Positions 16,838 to 24,850 of a stretch of 64,000 nt of DNA are shown here, piece by piece. The stretch is taken from positions 1,488,001 through 1,552,000 of the forward strand of contig NZ_CP132343.1 in assembly GCF_040529065.1 (NCBI RefSeq), in the 5' to 3' direction. Source of the DNA: Xanthomonas sacchari. Lineage in GTDB: Bacteria > Pseudomonadota > Gammaproteobacteria > Xanthomonadales > Xanthomonadaceae. Position 1 is the stretch's first letter. Each line of letters opens with the position of its first letter. Under the pieces are notes generated by a model that had not been told where the DNA came from, ran no database searches, and saw only the letters and a program-made list of their open reading frames with translations. A program made the translations under genes and the position numbers.

Positions 16838-16872
16838 CTCGCGATTCCCCAATCCCGACTCCCCAATCCCCG
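16838..16872. repeat. Short 'gattccccaatcccgac' microrepeat
   Basis: A C-rich tract contains two 'ccccaatccc'-type blocks. It matches the inverted pair of tracts at 19598–19626 and 19684–19717. Such microrepeats are scattered between genes here. Confidence 0.6.
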
Positions 16873-16874
16873 CC

Positions 16875-17147
16875 TTACAACGGCAACGCCGGCTTGCGCA
16901 CCACCCGGTATTCGCCATCGACGACATGCCGGCGCGCGGTGGCCGGGCGCTTGCCGCGCTGGCTCAGCAGCTTCATGGCGATGCCGCCCAGGATCATCGC
17001 CGCGCCCACGAACACGCTGACGAACACCAGCCCGGCCAGGATCGCCAGGCCGAGCAGGCCCACGGCCAGCTTCACCAGCGGATGGCGCGGCTTGCGCGGC
17101 GCGAACAGGTGCCGGAATTGGTCGAAATTGAAGAGGCGAGCGCGCAT
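16875..17147 (-). CDS. Small inner-membrane protein, function unknown
   Basis: 90 residues. A basic N-terminal segment (MRARLFNFDQFRHLFAPRKPRHPLVK) leads into one long hydrophobic stretch (LAVGLLGLAILAGLVFVSVFVGAAMILGGIAMKLL, about residues 27–61) that could make one or two spans, and a basic tail (RHVVDGEYRVVRKPALPL). It looks like a real small membrane protein because the hydrophobic and charged parts are cleanly divided. I recognise no family. It is transcribed away from the Rieske-type gene, and the shared intergenic region (17148–17350) is noticeably AT-richer, as expected for promoters. Confidence 0.7.
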   Translation of the reverse strand: MRARLFNFDQFRHLFAPRKPRHPLVKLAVGLLGLAILAGLVFVSVFVGAAMILGGIAMKLLSQRGKRPATARRHVVDGEYRVVRKPALPL

Positions 17148-17350
17148 GGCAGAACTCTGTTTCAGTTTGAACCGAAGGCGCGCAGTATCGACGCTGTTTT
17201 ATGTGACGGAGTGAAAACTTCGTTAAGCGAAAAATTAACACTTTCCGTTCAACCGCTTGCATGTCCTCGCGGAGTGAAGCCGCACGCCGGCGCGGGCCAC
17301 GCGCGTCCGTGCCAGAATTGCGGCCCCATCGCCGTGCGTGTCCGTAAGCC

Positions 17351-17689
17351 ATGACCGAATCTTCCGCCGTGCTGGCGTCGCTGCACGCCCTCGTTTCCGG
17401 CGAACTGGCCGAGGCCGAGGCGCTGATCGGCGGCGAGTCCGAGTCGCTGCTGCTGTACCGCGAGGGCGACAGCGTGCGCGCGTGGTTGAACGTGTGCCCG
17501 CACGCCGGGCGCCGCCTGGACTGGGCGCCGGGCCAGTTCCTGAAGAGCCGCGAGGGCCATGTGGTGTGCGCCGCGCATGGCGCCGCGTTCGAGCTGCAGG
17601 GTGGCGAGTGCGTGTCCGGCCCCTGCCGCGGCCAGAGCCTGCATGCGGTGCCGGTGGACGTGCGCGACGGGCAGGTGGTGCTGGTTTAG
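17351..17689 (+). CDS. Rieske [2Fe-2S] domain protein
   Basis: 112 residues, essentially one Rieske domain. The cluster ligands are Cys49-Pro-His51 (CPHAGRRL) and Cys73-x2-His76 (CAAHGAAF). ECVSGPCRGQSLHAVPVDVRDGQVVL completes the fold. It binds a two-iron cluster and should act as a small electron carrier or ferredoxin subunit. No partner oxygenase is adjacent; it converges with the SLC13 permease. A role with a distant oxygenase, or even with a redox enzyme such as the P450 at 11793, is speculation. Confidence 0.9.
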   Translation: MTESSAVLASLHALVSGELAEAEALIGGESESLLLYREGDSVRAWLNVCPHAGRRLDWAPGQFLKSREGHVVCAAHGAAFELQGGECVSGPCRGQSLHAVPVDVRDGQVVLV

Positions 17690-17720
17690 CGCGCAGCGCA
17701 GGTGCTTGCGATGGGGCGCG

Positions 17721-19589
17721 CTACAGCGCGTGCCACCAGCCCATCGACATCAGGTTGACCATCAGCACCACCACCAGGGTGTAGACCAGCGACAGCGGGC
17801 CGCCGACGCGCCACAGTTCGCGCGGCTGGTAGTTGGCCGGGCCGGTGATCATCGAGATCACCGGATTGGACGCGGTCATCAGGTTGTTGGACGCCGACAG
17901 CGCCACGATCAGCGCGAACGCGGTGGGATTGCCGCCGGCCGCCAGCGCCAGGTTGACCGCGATCGGCACCATCACGATGGTCGCGCCGACATGGCTGATC
18001 ACCAGCGAGAACGCCGTGGTCAGCAGGCCCAGCGCGATCTCCAGCGCCCACACCGGCATGCCCTCGGGCAAGCGCGCGATGGTATGGCCGGCGACCCAGG
18101 CGGCGGCGCCGCTGCTGTCCATCGCCCAGCCCAGCGGGATCAGCCCGGCCATCAGGAACACGGTCTTCCAGTTGATCGCCGCGTAGGCCTCGTCCATGCG
18201 CAGCACGCCGGTGAGCAGCATGCCGGCCACGCCGGTCATCAGGGTCAGCGCCACCGGCAGCCTGGAGGTCAGTGCGATCAGGATGGTCAGGGCGAAGATC
18301 GTCATCGCGATCTTGAACTTGTGCGGGCGGTGCTCGCCCTTGGGGTAGTCGGTGACCACCACGAAATCGCGGCTTTCCGAGGCCTGCGCCAGGTCCTGCC
18401 AGATGCTGTGGAATACCAGCATGTCGCCGGCGCGAAGCGGCACCTTGCGCACGTCCTCGCGGATCACCTGCTTGTCGCGGTTGATCGCCAGCAGGCTGAT
18501 CCCGGCCTGCTTGCGCAGGCGCAGCTCGGCCGCGCTCTTGCCGATGAAGCGCGAGGTCGGCGGGATCACCGCCTCGGAGATGCCGGCGCGGCTGGGGTTG
18601 AACAGGTCGCCGAGGTTGCGCAGGCGCGAGGACAGGCGCAGGAACTGGTTCTGCGCGAAATCGGCGACCTGCTGGCGCGCGCCCATCACCCCGAGCACGC
18701 TGCCGACCCAGATGCGCATGTCCGCTGGCGGCGCCAGGCGGGTGTCGTTGCCGGTCTTCAGCGCCAGCAGCAGCGGCGCGTTGTGCACGGTCTCGGCCTC
18801 GCCCAGGGTCATGCCGACCAGCGGGCTGTCGGCGCTGACGATCAGCTCGAACACGTCGCCTTCGATGCCGTAGGTACGGGCGAAATAGCTCTCGGTGCGC
18901 GCCGGGGTGACGCCGTCGTTGATCAGCCGCTCTTCCTCGGCCAGCGCCTTGTCGCCACGCACGCGGAAATAGATCAGCGATGCCGCCAGCAGCGCCACGC
19001 CGATCGGCAGCGGCGCGAACATGCGCAGCGGCTCGATGGTGGCCATGCCCGAGGGCAGGTTGTTGTTGGCCGACTGCAGCAGGTCGTTGAGCAGGATCAG
19101 CGGCGAGTTGCCGACCATGGTCAGCGCGCCGCCCATCACGATGGCCGCGGCGATCGGCAGCAGCAGCCGCTGCAGGGTCAGCCCGGTGCGCCCGGCCAGG
19201 CGCGAGGCCACCGGCAGGTACAGCGCCATCACCGAGGGGTTCTGCATGAACGAGGAATTGAGCCCGGCGATGGCGGTGGTCAGCAGCATCAGCCGTTCCT
19301 CGACCCCGCGCGCCCGGCGCAGCAGCCACGACGCCAGCCGGTTCAGCGCGCCGGTGCGCTCCAGCCCGGCGCCGAGGATGGTGGTGGCGATGATGCTCAT
19401 CACCGCGTTACCGGAGAAGCCGCTGAACAGCTCCTCCGGCGCGATCAGGCCGGTCACCCCGAGCACCACCAGCACCACCAGCGCCACCACGTCGGCGCGG
19501 ATCCGCTCGAACACGAACATCGCCATGGTGAAGCCGACCAGCCCGAGCACGAGCTTCATATCGGTGGTCAGCGTCAGCGCGGTATCCAT
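17721..19589 (-). CDS. SLC13-family anion permease with TrkA-C domains
   Basis: 622 residues. The N-terminal half has repeated hydrophobic helices (MKLVLGLVGFTMAMFVF, VVALVVLVVLGVTGLI) and the motif GLNSSFMQNPSVMALYLPVA. Two soluble TrkA-C/RCK-like regions lie in the middle (about residues 210–390, e.g. ELIVSADSPLVGMTLGEAE and LRKQAGISLLAINRDKQVIREDVRKVPLRAGDMLVF). The second helix bundle ends with ALSASNNLMTASNPVISMITGPANYQPREL. This is the layout of sodium:anion symporters such as SAC1/YfbS-type proteins, which carry sulfate or dicarboxylates. The substrate is not readable. It is the last gene of a thiS–thiG–trmB–permease run, 66 bases behind trmB. Confidence 0.92.
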   Translation of the reverse strand: MDTALTLTTDMKLVLGLVGFTMAMFVFERIRADVVALVVLVVLGVTGLIAPEELFSGFSGNAVMSIIATTILGAGLERTGALNRLASWLLRRARGVEERLMLLTTAIAGLNSSFMQNPSVMALYLPVASRLAGRTGLTLQRLLLPIAAAIVMGGALTMVGNSPLILLNDLLQSANNNLPSGMATIEPLRMFAPLPIGVALLAASLIYFRVRGDKALAEEERLINDGVTPARTESYFARTYGIEGDVFELIVSADSPLVGMTLGEAETVHNAPLLLALKTGNDTRLAPPADMRIWVGSVLGVMGARQQVADFAQNQFLRLSSRLRNLGDLFNPSRAGISEAVIPPTSRFIGKSAAELRLRKQAGISLLAINRDKQVIREDVRKVPLRAGDMLVFHSIWQDLAQASESRDFVVVTDYPKGEHRPHKFKIAMTIFALTILIALTSRLPVALTLMTGVAGMLLTGVLRMDEAYAAINWKTVFLMAGLIPLGWAMDSSGAAAWVAGHTIARLPEGMPVWALEIALGLLTTAFSLVISHVGATIVMVPIAVNLALAAGGNPTAFALIVALSASNNLMTASNPVISMITGPANYQPRELWRVGGPLSLVYTLVVVLMVNLMSMGWWHAL

Positions 19590-19597
19590 GCGAGGCC

Positions 19598-19717
19598 GGG
19601 AATGGGGAATCGGGAATGGAGAATGGCAGAAGCGGCCGGTCGTCGCAGGTCGTCGCTAGCGGGGGGCGGCAGACGAGCCCGCTTCCGATTCCCGATTCCC
19701 CGTTCCCGATTCCCGGT
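19598..19717. repeat. Inverted pair of 'gggaatcggg' microrepeats
   Basis: A G-rich tract (19598–19626) and a C-rich tract (19684–19717) are imperfect inverted copies of the same 'gggaatggggaatcgggaat' sequence. The right-hand tract lies inside the 3' end of trmB and codes for its unusual tail; the left-hand tract lies in the gap before the permease start. Together they could fold into a hairpin in the message. Confidence 0.6.
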
Positions 19718-20441
19718 CATACAACAAATCCCACACCCCATGCCCCAGATTCTGGCCACGGGTCTCGAAGTGGGTCTGCGGGCGCCAGTCCGGGCGCGGC
19801 ACGTGGCCGCGCGGGCCGGCGCGGTTGACCAGGCCGGGGGTGGCGTCGAGCACGTCCCACATCTGTTCGGCGTAGTCGGCCCAGTCGGTGGCGCAGTGCA
19901 GGCGGCCGCCGGCGCGCAGCTTGCGCACCAGCAGCGCGGCGAACGCTGGCTGCAGCAGGCGCCGCTTGTTGTGGCGCTTCTTGTGCCAGGGGTCGGGGAA
20001 GTAGATGCGCACCTCGTCCAGGCTGCCGTCGGCGATCTCGTGCTGCAGCACCTCCACCGCATCGTGGTGGTACAGGCGCACGTGGTCGGCGCCGTCCTCG
20101 ACCAGGGCGTTGAGCAGACGGCCCACGCCCGGCGCATGCACCTCGATGCCGATGTAGTCGCGGCTGGGGTCGTGCTGTGCGGCGTGGCGCAAGGCCGCGC
20201 CGTTGCCGAAGCCGATTTCCAGCACCTTGGGCGCGTTGCGACCGAAGGTGGCGTCCAGGTCGCGCGGCTGGCCGCGGTAGTCCAGTCCGAAGCGCGGCCA
20301 CAGCGCGTCGAACGCGCGCTGCTGGGCCGGGGTGAAGCGGCCCTGGCGCAGCACGAAGCTGCGCACCTGGCGATGGCCTTCCTCGACGGTGAAGGGTTTC
20401 GGCGGGGTCTTGGCGCCGGCGCTGGAGAACGGATCGGTCAT
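19656..20441 (-). CDS. trmB: tRNA (guanine-N7-)-methyltransferase TrmB
   Basis: 261 residues. [29 protein letters not shown] is the standard N-terminus. [17 protein letters not shown] is the S-adenosylmethionine loop, and [21 protein letters not shown] contains the catalytic Asp and tRNA-contact basic residues. [19 protein letters not shown] matches the normal end of the family. It makes 7-methylguanosine at tRNA position 46. The final 20 or so residues ([12 protein letters not shown]…) are not typical; they are encoded by an inserted microrepeat, so the natural stop was apparently lost. It sits 10 bases behind thiG in the same direction. Confidence 0.95.
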   Translation of the reverse strand: MTDPFSSAGAKTPPKPFTVEEGHRQVRSFVLRQGRFTPAQQRAFDALWPRFGLDYRGQPRDLDATFGRNAPKVLEIGFGNGAALRHAAQHDPSRDYIGIEVHAPGVGRLLNALVEDGADHVRLYHHDAVEVLQHEIADGSLDEVRIYFPDPWHKKRHNKRRLLQPAFAALLVRKLRAGGRLHCATDWADYAEQMWDVLDATPGLVNRAGPRGHVPRPDWRPQTHFETRGQNLGHGVWDLLYDRESGTGNRESEAGSSAAPR

Positions 20442-20451
20442 GCCTGCGGCC

Positions 20452-21246
20452 TCACCCGATCAGCCCGTCGACCGGCGAGGAGGCGCTGGCGTAGCGCTTG
20501 CGCGGGATGCGCCCGGCCAGGAACGCCTCGCGGCCGGCTTCCACCGCCTTGCGCATGGCGCTGGCCATCAGCACGGGGTTGCGCGCGCCGGCGATGGCGG
20601 TATTCATCAGCACGCCGTCGCAGCCCAGCTCCATCGCGATCGCCGCGTCCGAGGCGGTGCCGACGCCCGCGTCGACGATGATCGGCACCTTGGCGTTGTC
20701 GATGATCTCCAGCAGGTTGTAACGGTTCTGGATGCCCAGGCCGGAGCCGATCGGCGCGGCCAGCGGCATCACCGCCACGCAGCCGATCTCCTCCAGGCGC
20801 TTGGCCAGGATCGGGTCGTCGCTGGTATAGACCATCACCTCGAAACCGTCGGCGACCAGGATTTCCGCGGCCTTGAGGGTTTGCACCACGTCCGGGAACA
20901 GGGTGCGCTGGTCGCCCAGCACTTCCAGCTTGGTCAGGTTGTGGCCGTCGAGCAGTTCGCGCGCCAGCCGGCAGGTGCGCACCGCGTCCTCGGCGGTGTA
21001 GCAGCCGGCGGTGTTGGGCAGGATGGTGTACTGCTCCGGCGGCAGCACGTCGAGCAGGTTGGGCTCGCCCGGGTTCTGGCCGATGTTGCTGCGGCGGATC
21101 GCCACGGTGACGATCTGCGCGGCGGCGGCCTCGGTGGCCAGGCGGGTCTGTTCGAGATCGGCGAACTTGCCGGTGCCGGTGAGCAGGCGCGAACAATAGG
21201 GTTTGCCGGCGATCACCAGCGCATCGTGGGGGGCGGGAGCGTTCAT
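20452..21246 (-). CDS. thiG: Thiazole synthase ThiG
   Basis: 264 residues from the chosen ATG; another in-frame ATG six codons earlier is possible. [22 protein letters not shown] opens the (beta/alpha)8 barrel. [29 protein letters not shown] carries the Lys that forms the Schiff base with deoxyxylulose phosphate. [16 protein letters not shown] and [29 protein letters not shown] form the phosphate-binding sites. It builds the thiazole ring of vitamin B1 from deoxyxylulose phosphate, the sulfur of ThiS-thiocarboxylate and dehydroglycine. It lies directly behind thiS. I see no TPP riboswitch in the short upstream region. Confidence 0.97.
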   Translation of the reverse strand: MNAPAPHDALVIAGKPYCSRLLTGTGKFADLEQTRLATEAAAAQIVTVAIRRSNIGQNPGEPNLLDVLPPEQYTILPNTAGCYTAEDAVRTCRLARELLDGHNLTKLEVLGDQRTLFPDVVQTLKAAEILVADGFEVMVYTSDDPILAKRLEEIGCVAVMPLAAPIGSGLGIQNRYNLLEIIDNAKVPIIVDAGVGTASDAAIAMELGCDGVLMNTAIAGARNPVLMASAMRKAVEAGREAFLAGRIPRKRYASASSPVDGLIG

Positions 21247-21310
21247 CGGCGGATTATCGCCCATCGCACCGGCCCTGCCGAGTCCGCGCCGCGGCGCGCA
21301 TCCGCCCGAT

Positions 21311-21511
21311 TCAGCCCCCGCCGAGCGCGTGCACGATCTCGACCCGGTCGCCGGCGTGCAGCTCGTGCGTGGCGTGTGCGCCGCGCGGCACGATCTCGCC
21401 GTTGACCTCGACCGCGACCCGACGCTGCCCCAGCCCTTCGGCCTGCAGCAGCGCGGCCACCGTGGTGGCCGGCGCCAGCGTGCATTGTCTGCCGTTCAAT
21501 TCGATGTTCAT
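21311..21511 (-). CDS. thiS: Sulfur carrier protein ThiS
   Basis: 66 residues, a typical ubiquitin-like ThiS size. [44 protein letters not shown] matches the family, and it ends [18 protein letters not shown] with the C-terminal glycines that are adenylated and converted to a thiocarboxylate. It hands sulfur to ThiG. The end has three Gly rather than the common two, a small variation. It is first in the thiS–thiG–trmB–permease run. Confidence 0.95.
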   Translation of the reverse strand: MNIELNGRQCTLAPATTVAALLQAEGLGQRRVAVEVNGEIVPRGAHATHELHAGDRVEIVHALGGG

Positions 21512-21682
21512 GCCATCATTGTGCAATGCGTGCCACTGGCGCGCGAGTCGTGTCATTTGCGGCAGTGCAACGTGAGCGTGTCCGGCAGAGGTGGAATGAT
21601 GTCGGCCATGCGGCAACGTATGGTGCGGCCGCACCCCAGTTTCGCTCCACTTCGTGTTCCATTTTTGCCCGGGAGGGCTTCC

Positions 21683-23506
21683 ATGACGTCGTCTATCCGT
21701 CCGCTCCGCTCGCTGCTCGCCGCCGCGATCGTGCTCGCCGCCGCGCCTGCGTTCGCGCAGTCCACCACCTACAGCCGCACCGTGTTCTTCGGCGACAGCC
21801 TGACCGACGCCGGCTACTACCGTCCGCTGCTGCCGGCCTCGGTGCGTGCGGTGACCGGCCAGTTCACCACCAACCCGGACTTCGTGTGGGCGCAGTACGT
21901 GGCCGAGTACTACGGCACCAACGCCGCCGCCAACGGCAATGGCCAGATCGGCGACGACTATGCCGCCGGCAACGCCCGCGTCGGCGTGGCCAACCCGAGC
22001 GCGCTGGGCGTGGCGCCGTCGCTGGCGACCCAGGCCAGCAACTACCTGGCCGCCAACGGCGGCAAGGCCGATCCGAATGCGCTGTACTCGGTGTGGGGCG
22101 GTGCCAACGACCTGTTCGCCATCGCCGGCGGTGCGCCGGTGCAGACCACCATCGGCAACGCCGTGACCGCCGAAGTCGGCATCGTCGCCAGCCTGCAGAA
22201 CGCCGGCGCGCGCTATGTCATGGTCAACAACCTGCCCGACGTCGGCATCACCCCGCGCTTCCGCGCCGGCGGCGCCGCGGCGATGGCGCAGGGCACCGCC
22301 CTGGCCACCGCGTACAACACCGCCCTGTTCTCCGGCCTCAAGAGCGCCGGGCTGCGCGTGATCCCGGTCGACACCTTCCACCTGCTGCAGGAAGTGGTGG
22401 CCAACCCGGGCACCTACGGCTTCACCAACGTCACCGGCACCGCCTGCCAGCCGCAGATCACCGCGCAGTCGCTGACCTGCAACCCGACCAGCTACGTCAG
22501 CGCCGATGCCGCCGATACCTATGTGTTCGCCGACGGCGTGCACCCGACCGGCCGCACCCATGAACTGCTGGCGCAGTACGCGCTGTCGATCCTGGAAGGC
22601 CCGCGCACCCAGCAGATCCTGACCCACTCGGCGCAGATGGTCGGCCGCTCGCGCGCCGACCAGGTTGCCTGGCACATCGACGGCCGCCCGGAAGCGGATG
22701 GCGTGCGCTGGTGGGGCAACCTGCGCGGCGACATGCAGCGCTACCAGCACGGCGACCTGTACGACGGTCTGGCCCCGGCCGGCCTGTTCGGCGTGGACTG
22801 GTCGCGTGGCGAGTGGGTGTTCGGCGGCTTCGGCGGCTTCGGTCGCACCGATGCCGATTTCGGCAACCGCGGCGGCGACTACACCCAGGACGACAGCACC
22901 CTCGGCGGCTTCGCCGGCTGGTACGGCGAGCATGCCTGGGTCAACGCCCAGGTCAGCTACACCTGGCTGAGCTACGACGTCACCCGCAAGGTCAACCTCG
23001 GCCCGGCCACCATCGAGCACAAGGGCTCGCCGGACGGCAGCAACCTGACCGCGGCGCTGCAGGGCGGCTACGAGTTCGGCGAAGGCAGCTTCAGGCACGG
23101 CCCGGTGGCCGCGGCGATCTGGCAGAAGGTCAAGCTCGACGGCTACGCCGAGAGCAACCCGAACTCCAGCGCGCTGGGCTACAGCGACCGCGACGTCGAG
23201 TCGATGGTCGGCCGCATCGGCTGGAAGGCCAGCATCGACGCCGGTATGGTCAAGCCGTACCTGCAGGCCACCTACGACCACGAGTTCAAGAAGAACCAGG
23301 AAGCCACCGCGTACCTGCAGACCATGTCCGACCTGGGCGAGTACGCGGTGCCGGGCATCAACTTCGACCGCAACTACGCCTCGGTGGTGCTGGGCGCGCG
23401 GACCAAGATGTGGGGCCTGGAGAGCAACGTCGGCATCGCCGCCACCACTGGCCAGTCGCGTGCGCACGACACCTCGCTGTTCGTGAACTTCGGCGGCAGC
23501 TTCTAA
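21683..23506 (+). CDS. GDSL-type autotransporter esterase/lipase (EstA-like)
   Basis: 607 residues. Residues 1–26 are a signal peptide. The passenger is an SGNH hydrolase with the nucleophile Ser39 in FFGDSLTDAGYY, the Asn block WGGANDLFAIAGG, and the Asp/His pair DGVHPTGRTHE near residue 290. From roughly residue 340 on, the protein is an autotransporter beta-barrel (WGNLRGDMQRYQHG … SVVLGARTKMWGLESNVGIAATTGQSRAHDTSLFVNFGGSF) ending in Phe. It is exported by Sec, inserts in the outer membrane and exposes the esterase outside, where it hydrolyses lipid or ester substrates. GGGAGG precedes the start. It stands alone and is followed by a dyad repeat. Confidence 0.95.
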   Translation: MTSSIRPLRSLLAAAIVLAAAPAFAQSTTYSRTVFFGDSLTDAGYYRPLLPASVRAVTGQFTTNPDFVWAQYVAEYYGTNAAANGNGQIGDDYAAGNARVGVANPSALGVAPSLATQASNYLAANGGKADPNALYSVWGGANDLFAIAGGAPVQTTIGNAVTAEVGIVASLQNAGARYVMVNNLPDVGITPRFRAGGAAAMAQGTALATAYNTALFSGLKSAGLRVIPVDTFHLLQEVVANPGTYGFTNVTGTACQPQITAQSLTCNPTSYVSADAADTYVFADGVHPTGRTHELLAQYALSILEGPRTQQILTHSAQMVGRSRADQVAWHIDGRPEADGVRWWGNLRGDMQRYQHGDLYDGLAPAGLFGVDWSRGEWVFGGFGGFGRTDADFGNRGGDYTQDDSTLGGFAGWYGEHAWVNAQVSYTWLSYDVTRKVNLGPATIEHKGSPDGSNLTAALQGGYEFGEGSFRHGPVAAAIWQKVKLDGYAESNPNSSALGYSDRDVESMVGRIGWKASIDAGMVKPYLQATYDHEFKKNQEATAYLQTMSDLGEYAVPGINFDRNYASVVLGARTKMWGLESNVGIAATTGQSRAHDTSLFVNFGGSF

Positions 23507-23597
23507 GCAACGCCGAGTTCGCCCGCCTTGCCCGGCTGCGCGCCGGGCAGGGTAGTACGGGCGACGTGCCGTACCAGGGCAGCCATGCCTGTTATGG

Positions 23598-23652
23598 AAG
23601 GGGCTTCAGCCCCGACGCTCGGAATGCGAGCCGTCGGGACTGAAGCCCCTTT
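23598..23652. repeat. Large dyad repeat behind the esterase gene
   Basis: The arms 'aaggggcttcagccccgacg' and 'cgtcgggactgaagcccctt' face each other across about 15 bases, giving a long, slightly imperfect hairpin. It resembles a dispersed palindromic element and probably also ends the esterase transcript. Confidence 0.75.
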
Positions 23653-23763
23653 CGCATTTGCCGGATCATGATCGCCGGCCGCTTCGGAACATGGCGCGCT
23701 GCAGCCGCATCGCGCCGATTTCTTGCGCAACCCCCGGCCCAGCGCATAGACTGCACCGGCAAC

Positions 23764-23837
23764 GCGGGCGTAGCTCAATGGTAGAGCTGTAGCTTCCCAA
23801 GCTACTGACGTGGGTTCGATTCCCATCGCCCGCTCCA
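23764..23837 (+). tRNA. tRNA-Gly (anticodon CCC)
   Basis: The 74-base segment folds as a tRNA. The acceptor stem gcgggcg pairs with cgcccgc, the discriminator T is followed by an encoded CCA, the D-arm region is tagctcaatggtagagct, and the T-arm is gtgggttcgattcccat. The anticodon stem gtagc/gctac encloses the loop ttcccaa, giving anticodon CCC, which reads the glycine codon GGG. Confidence 0.95.
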
Positions 23838-24062
23838 TCCACTTCAATCGATGTGGCATTGTTGCGATCGCTGAGATCCACTCTGCTGAGTGATTCATCT
23901 CTTCGTGTGGTCTAAAGAACTTCTCAATCTTTTCGCTTTGATTCAGTCGTGATGACTGATGAGTATGTAGATTGATGGATTGTATTGTAGTGTGCTGATT
24001 ATATCGGCCTTGCCTTGGGTGGCTCTCAATCAAAGGGGGCGGCGATTTGGAAAATCGCCTCC
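23838..24062. other. AT-rich stretch directly after the tRNA, no clear gene
   Basis: Composition changes sharply after the tRNA, with runs of A/T not seen elsewhere in the window. There is a small hairpin (ggcgattt/aaatcgcc, 24041–24059) just before the short frame at 24063. I found no integrase fragment and no second copy of the tRNA 3' end. Confidence 0.6.
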
Positions 24063-24143
24063 ATGCTGATTATCTGGTTTCTGGCAGAATTTGGCGTGGA
24101 TCCTTATGCTGCGAGCTTATTAATTTGGACTGTGGGGGACTAG
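24063..24143 (+). CDS. Possible small hydrophobic peptide
   Basis: A 26-codon frame starting MLIIWFLAEFGVDPYAASLL that is strongly hydrophobic and could span a membrane. Its stop lies four bases before the ATG of the next gene, which has no strong ribosome site, so translational coupling is possible. No good ribosome site precedes it. It may be a real membrane peptide or just a leader; no family is recognisable. Confidence 0.3.
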   Translation: MLIIWFLAEFGVDPYAASLLIWTVGD

Positions 24144-24147
24144 GGCT

Positions 24148-24705
24148 ATGGATGGTGAATTTGCGAGTTGGAAAGTCATGGATTGGCTGCAGGCTGGAGT
24201 TCACATAGTTGGTTTGGTTGGTGGTCTTGCCGGGGGCTGTATCTTTGTTGCAAAAAAATTCAAGAGATTTTCCCGATTCAAATATCCTTCACAAGGTGAG
24301 GTTGGACCTAATATTTTGGCTCCGGATGTAGAGCGCGTGAGGGCTGGGGAGCATGTTTCCATGAGTGCTGTGGTTCCCGAAGGAGCAGAGCTCTTAGTGT
24401 CAATTAGCAGCGATCCTGAGCTCACTTCGTCCAATGGTTCGATCAGTATTCCCCTCGCGTCGAGCATGGGCGGTGCTTGGTTTTACAGCTTGGCGCCAGC
24501 GCCACTAAATTGGCGGTCTGGCCATTATCGTCATGCTACTTCTGAGATTGGCGCGCAACAAAATTTTAAGGCAAGAAGTGGTCCTGCTGAGCTTGATATT
24601 CATTTTAAGAGGATTGGTCCAATCTCTATTGCTGTATATGAGCGGGGTGCCCAAGTCCCTACCTGGACTAAGTCGATTCAGGTAATGCCAAGTGAGTCTG
24701 TGTGA
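24148..24705 (+). CDS. Orphan membrane-anchored protein in AT-rich island
   Basis: 185 residues. One hydrophobic segment near the N-terminus (VHIVGLVGGLAGGCIFVAKKF, about residues 18–38) is followed by basic residues, then a soluble beta-rich part (NILAPDVERVRAGEHVSMSAVVPEGAELLVSISSDPEL … ELDIHFKRIGPISIAVYERGAQVPTWTKSIQVMP). Codon use is far richer in A/T-ending codons than in neighbouring genes. Together with the position right behind a tRNA gene, this suggests horizontal acquisition. I recognise no family; the tail could be an Ig-like or stalk domain. It could be cargo left from an integrated element whose recombination genes are gone. Confidence 0.65.
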   Translation: MDGEFASWKVMDWLQAGVHIVGLVGGLAGGCIFVAKKFKRFSRFKYPSQGEVGPNILAPDVERVRAGEHVSMSAVVPEGAELLVSISSDPELTSSNGSISIPLASSMGGAWFYSLAPAPLNWRSGHYRHATSEIGAQQNFKARSGPAELDIHFKRIGPISIAVYERGAQVPTWTKSIQVMPSESV

Positions 24706-24850
24706 TATTGCTGGTCAGCAATCGTAGATTTTTTGTAATTTATATGTTTTGCGAAGCGAGCGTGAAGCGAGCGTTTTTTAAAAATATAAAGTCTGTCAAA
24801 TGCTTTTAATTTCCCAGCGCTAGGCTAGCCGACGCCTGAGCGTTCGCTCG

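Noticed and set aside
20452-21683. TPP riboswitch upstream of thiS/thiG
   Set aside because: The upstream region is short and lacks the conserved THI-box pattern.
23764-24850. Complete integrative element
   Set aside because: No integrase, excisionase or duplicate tRNA end was found, so only a possible remnant is claimed.
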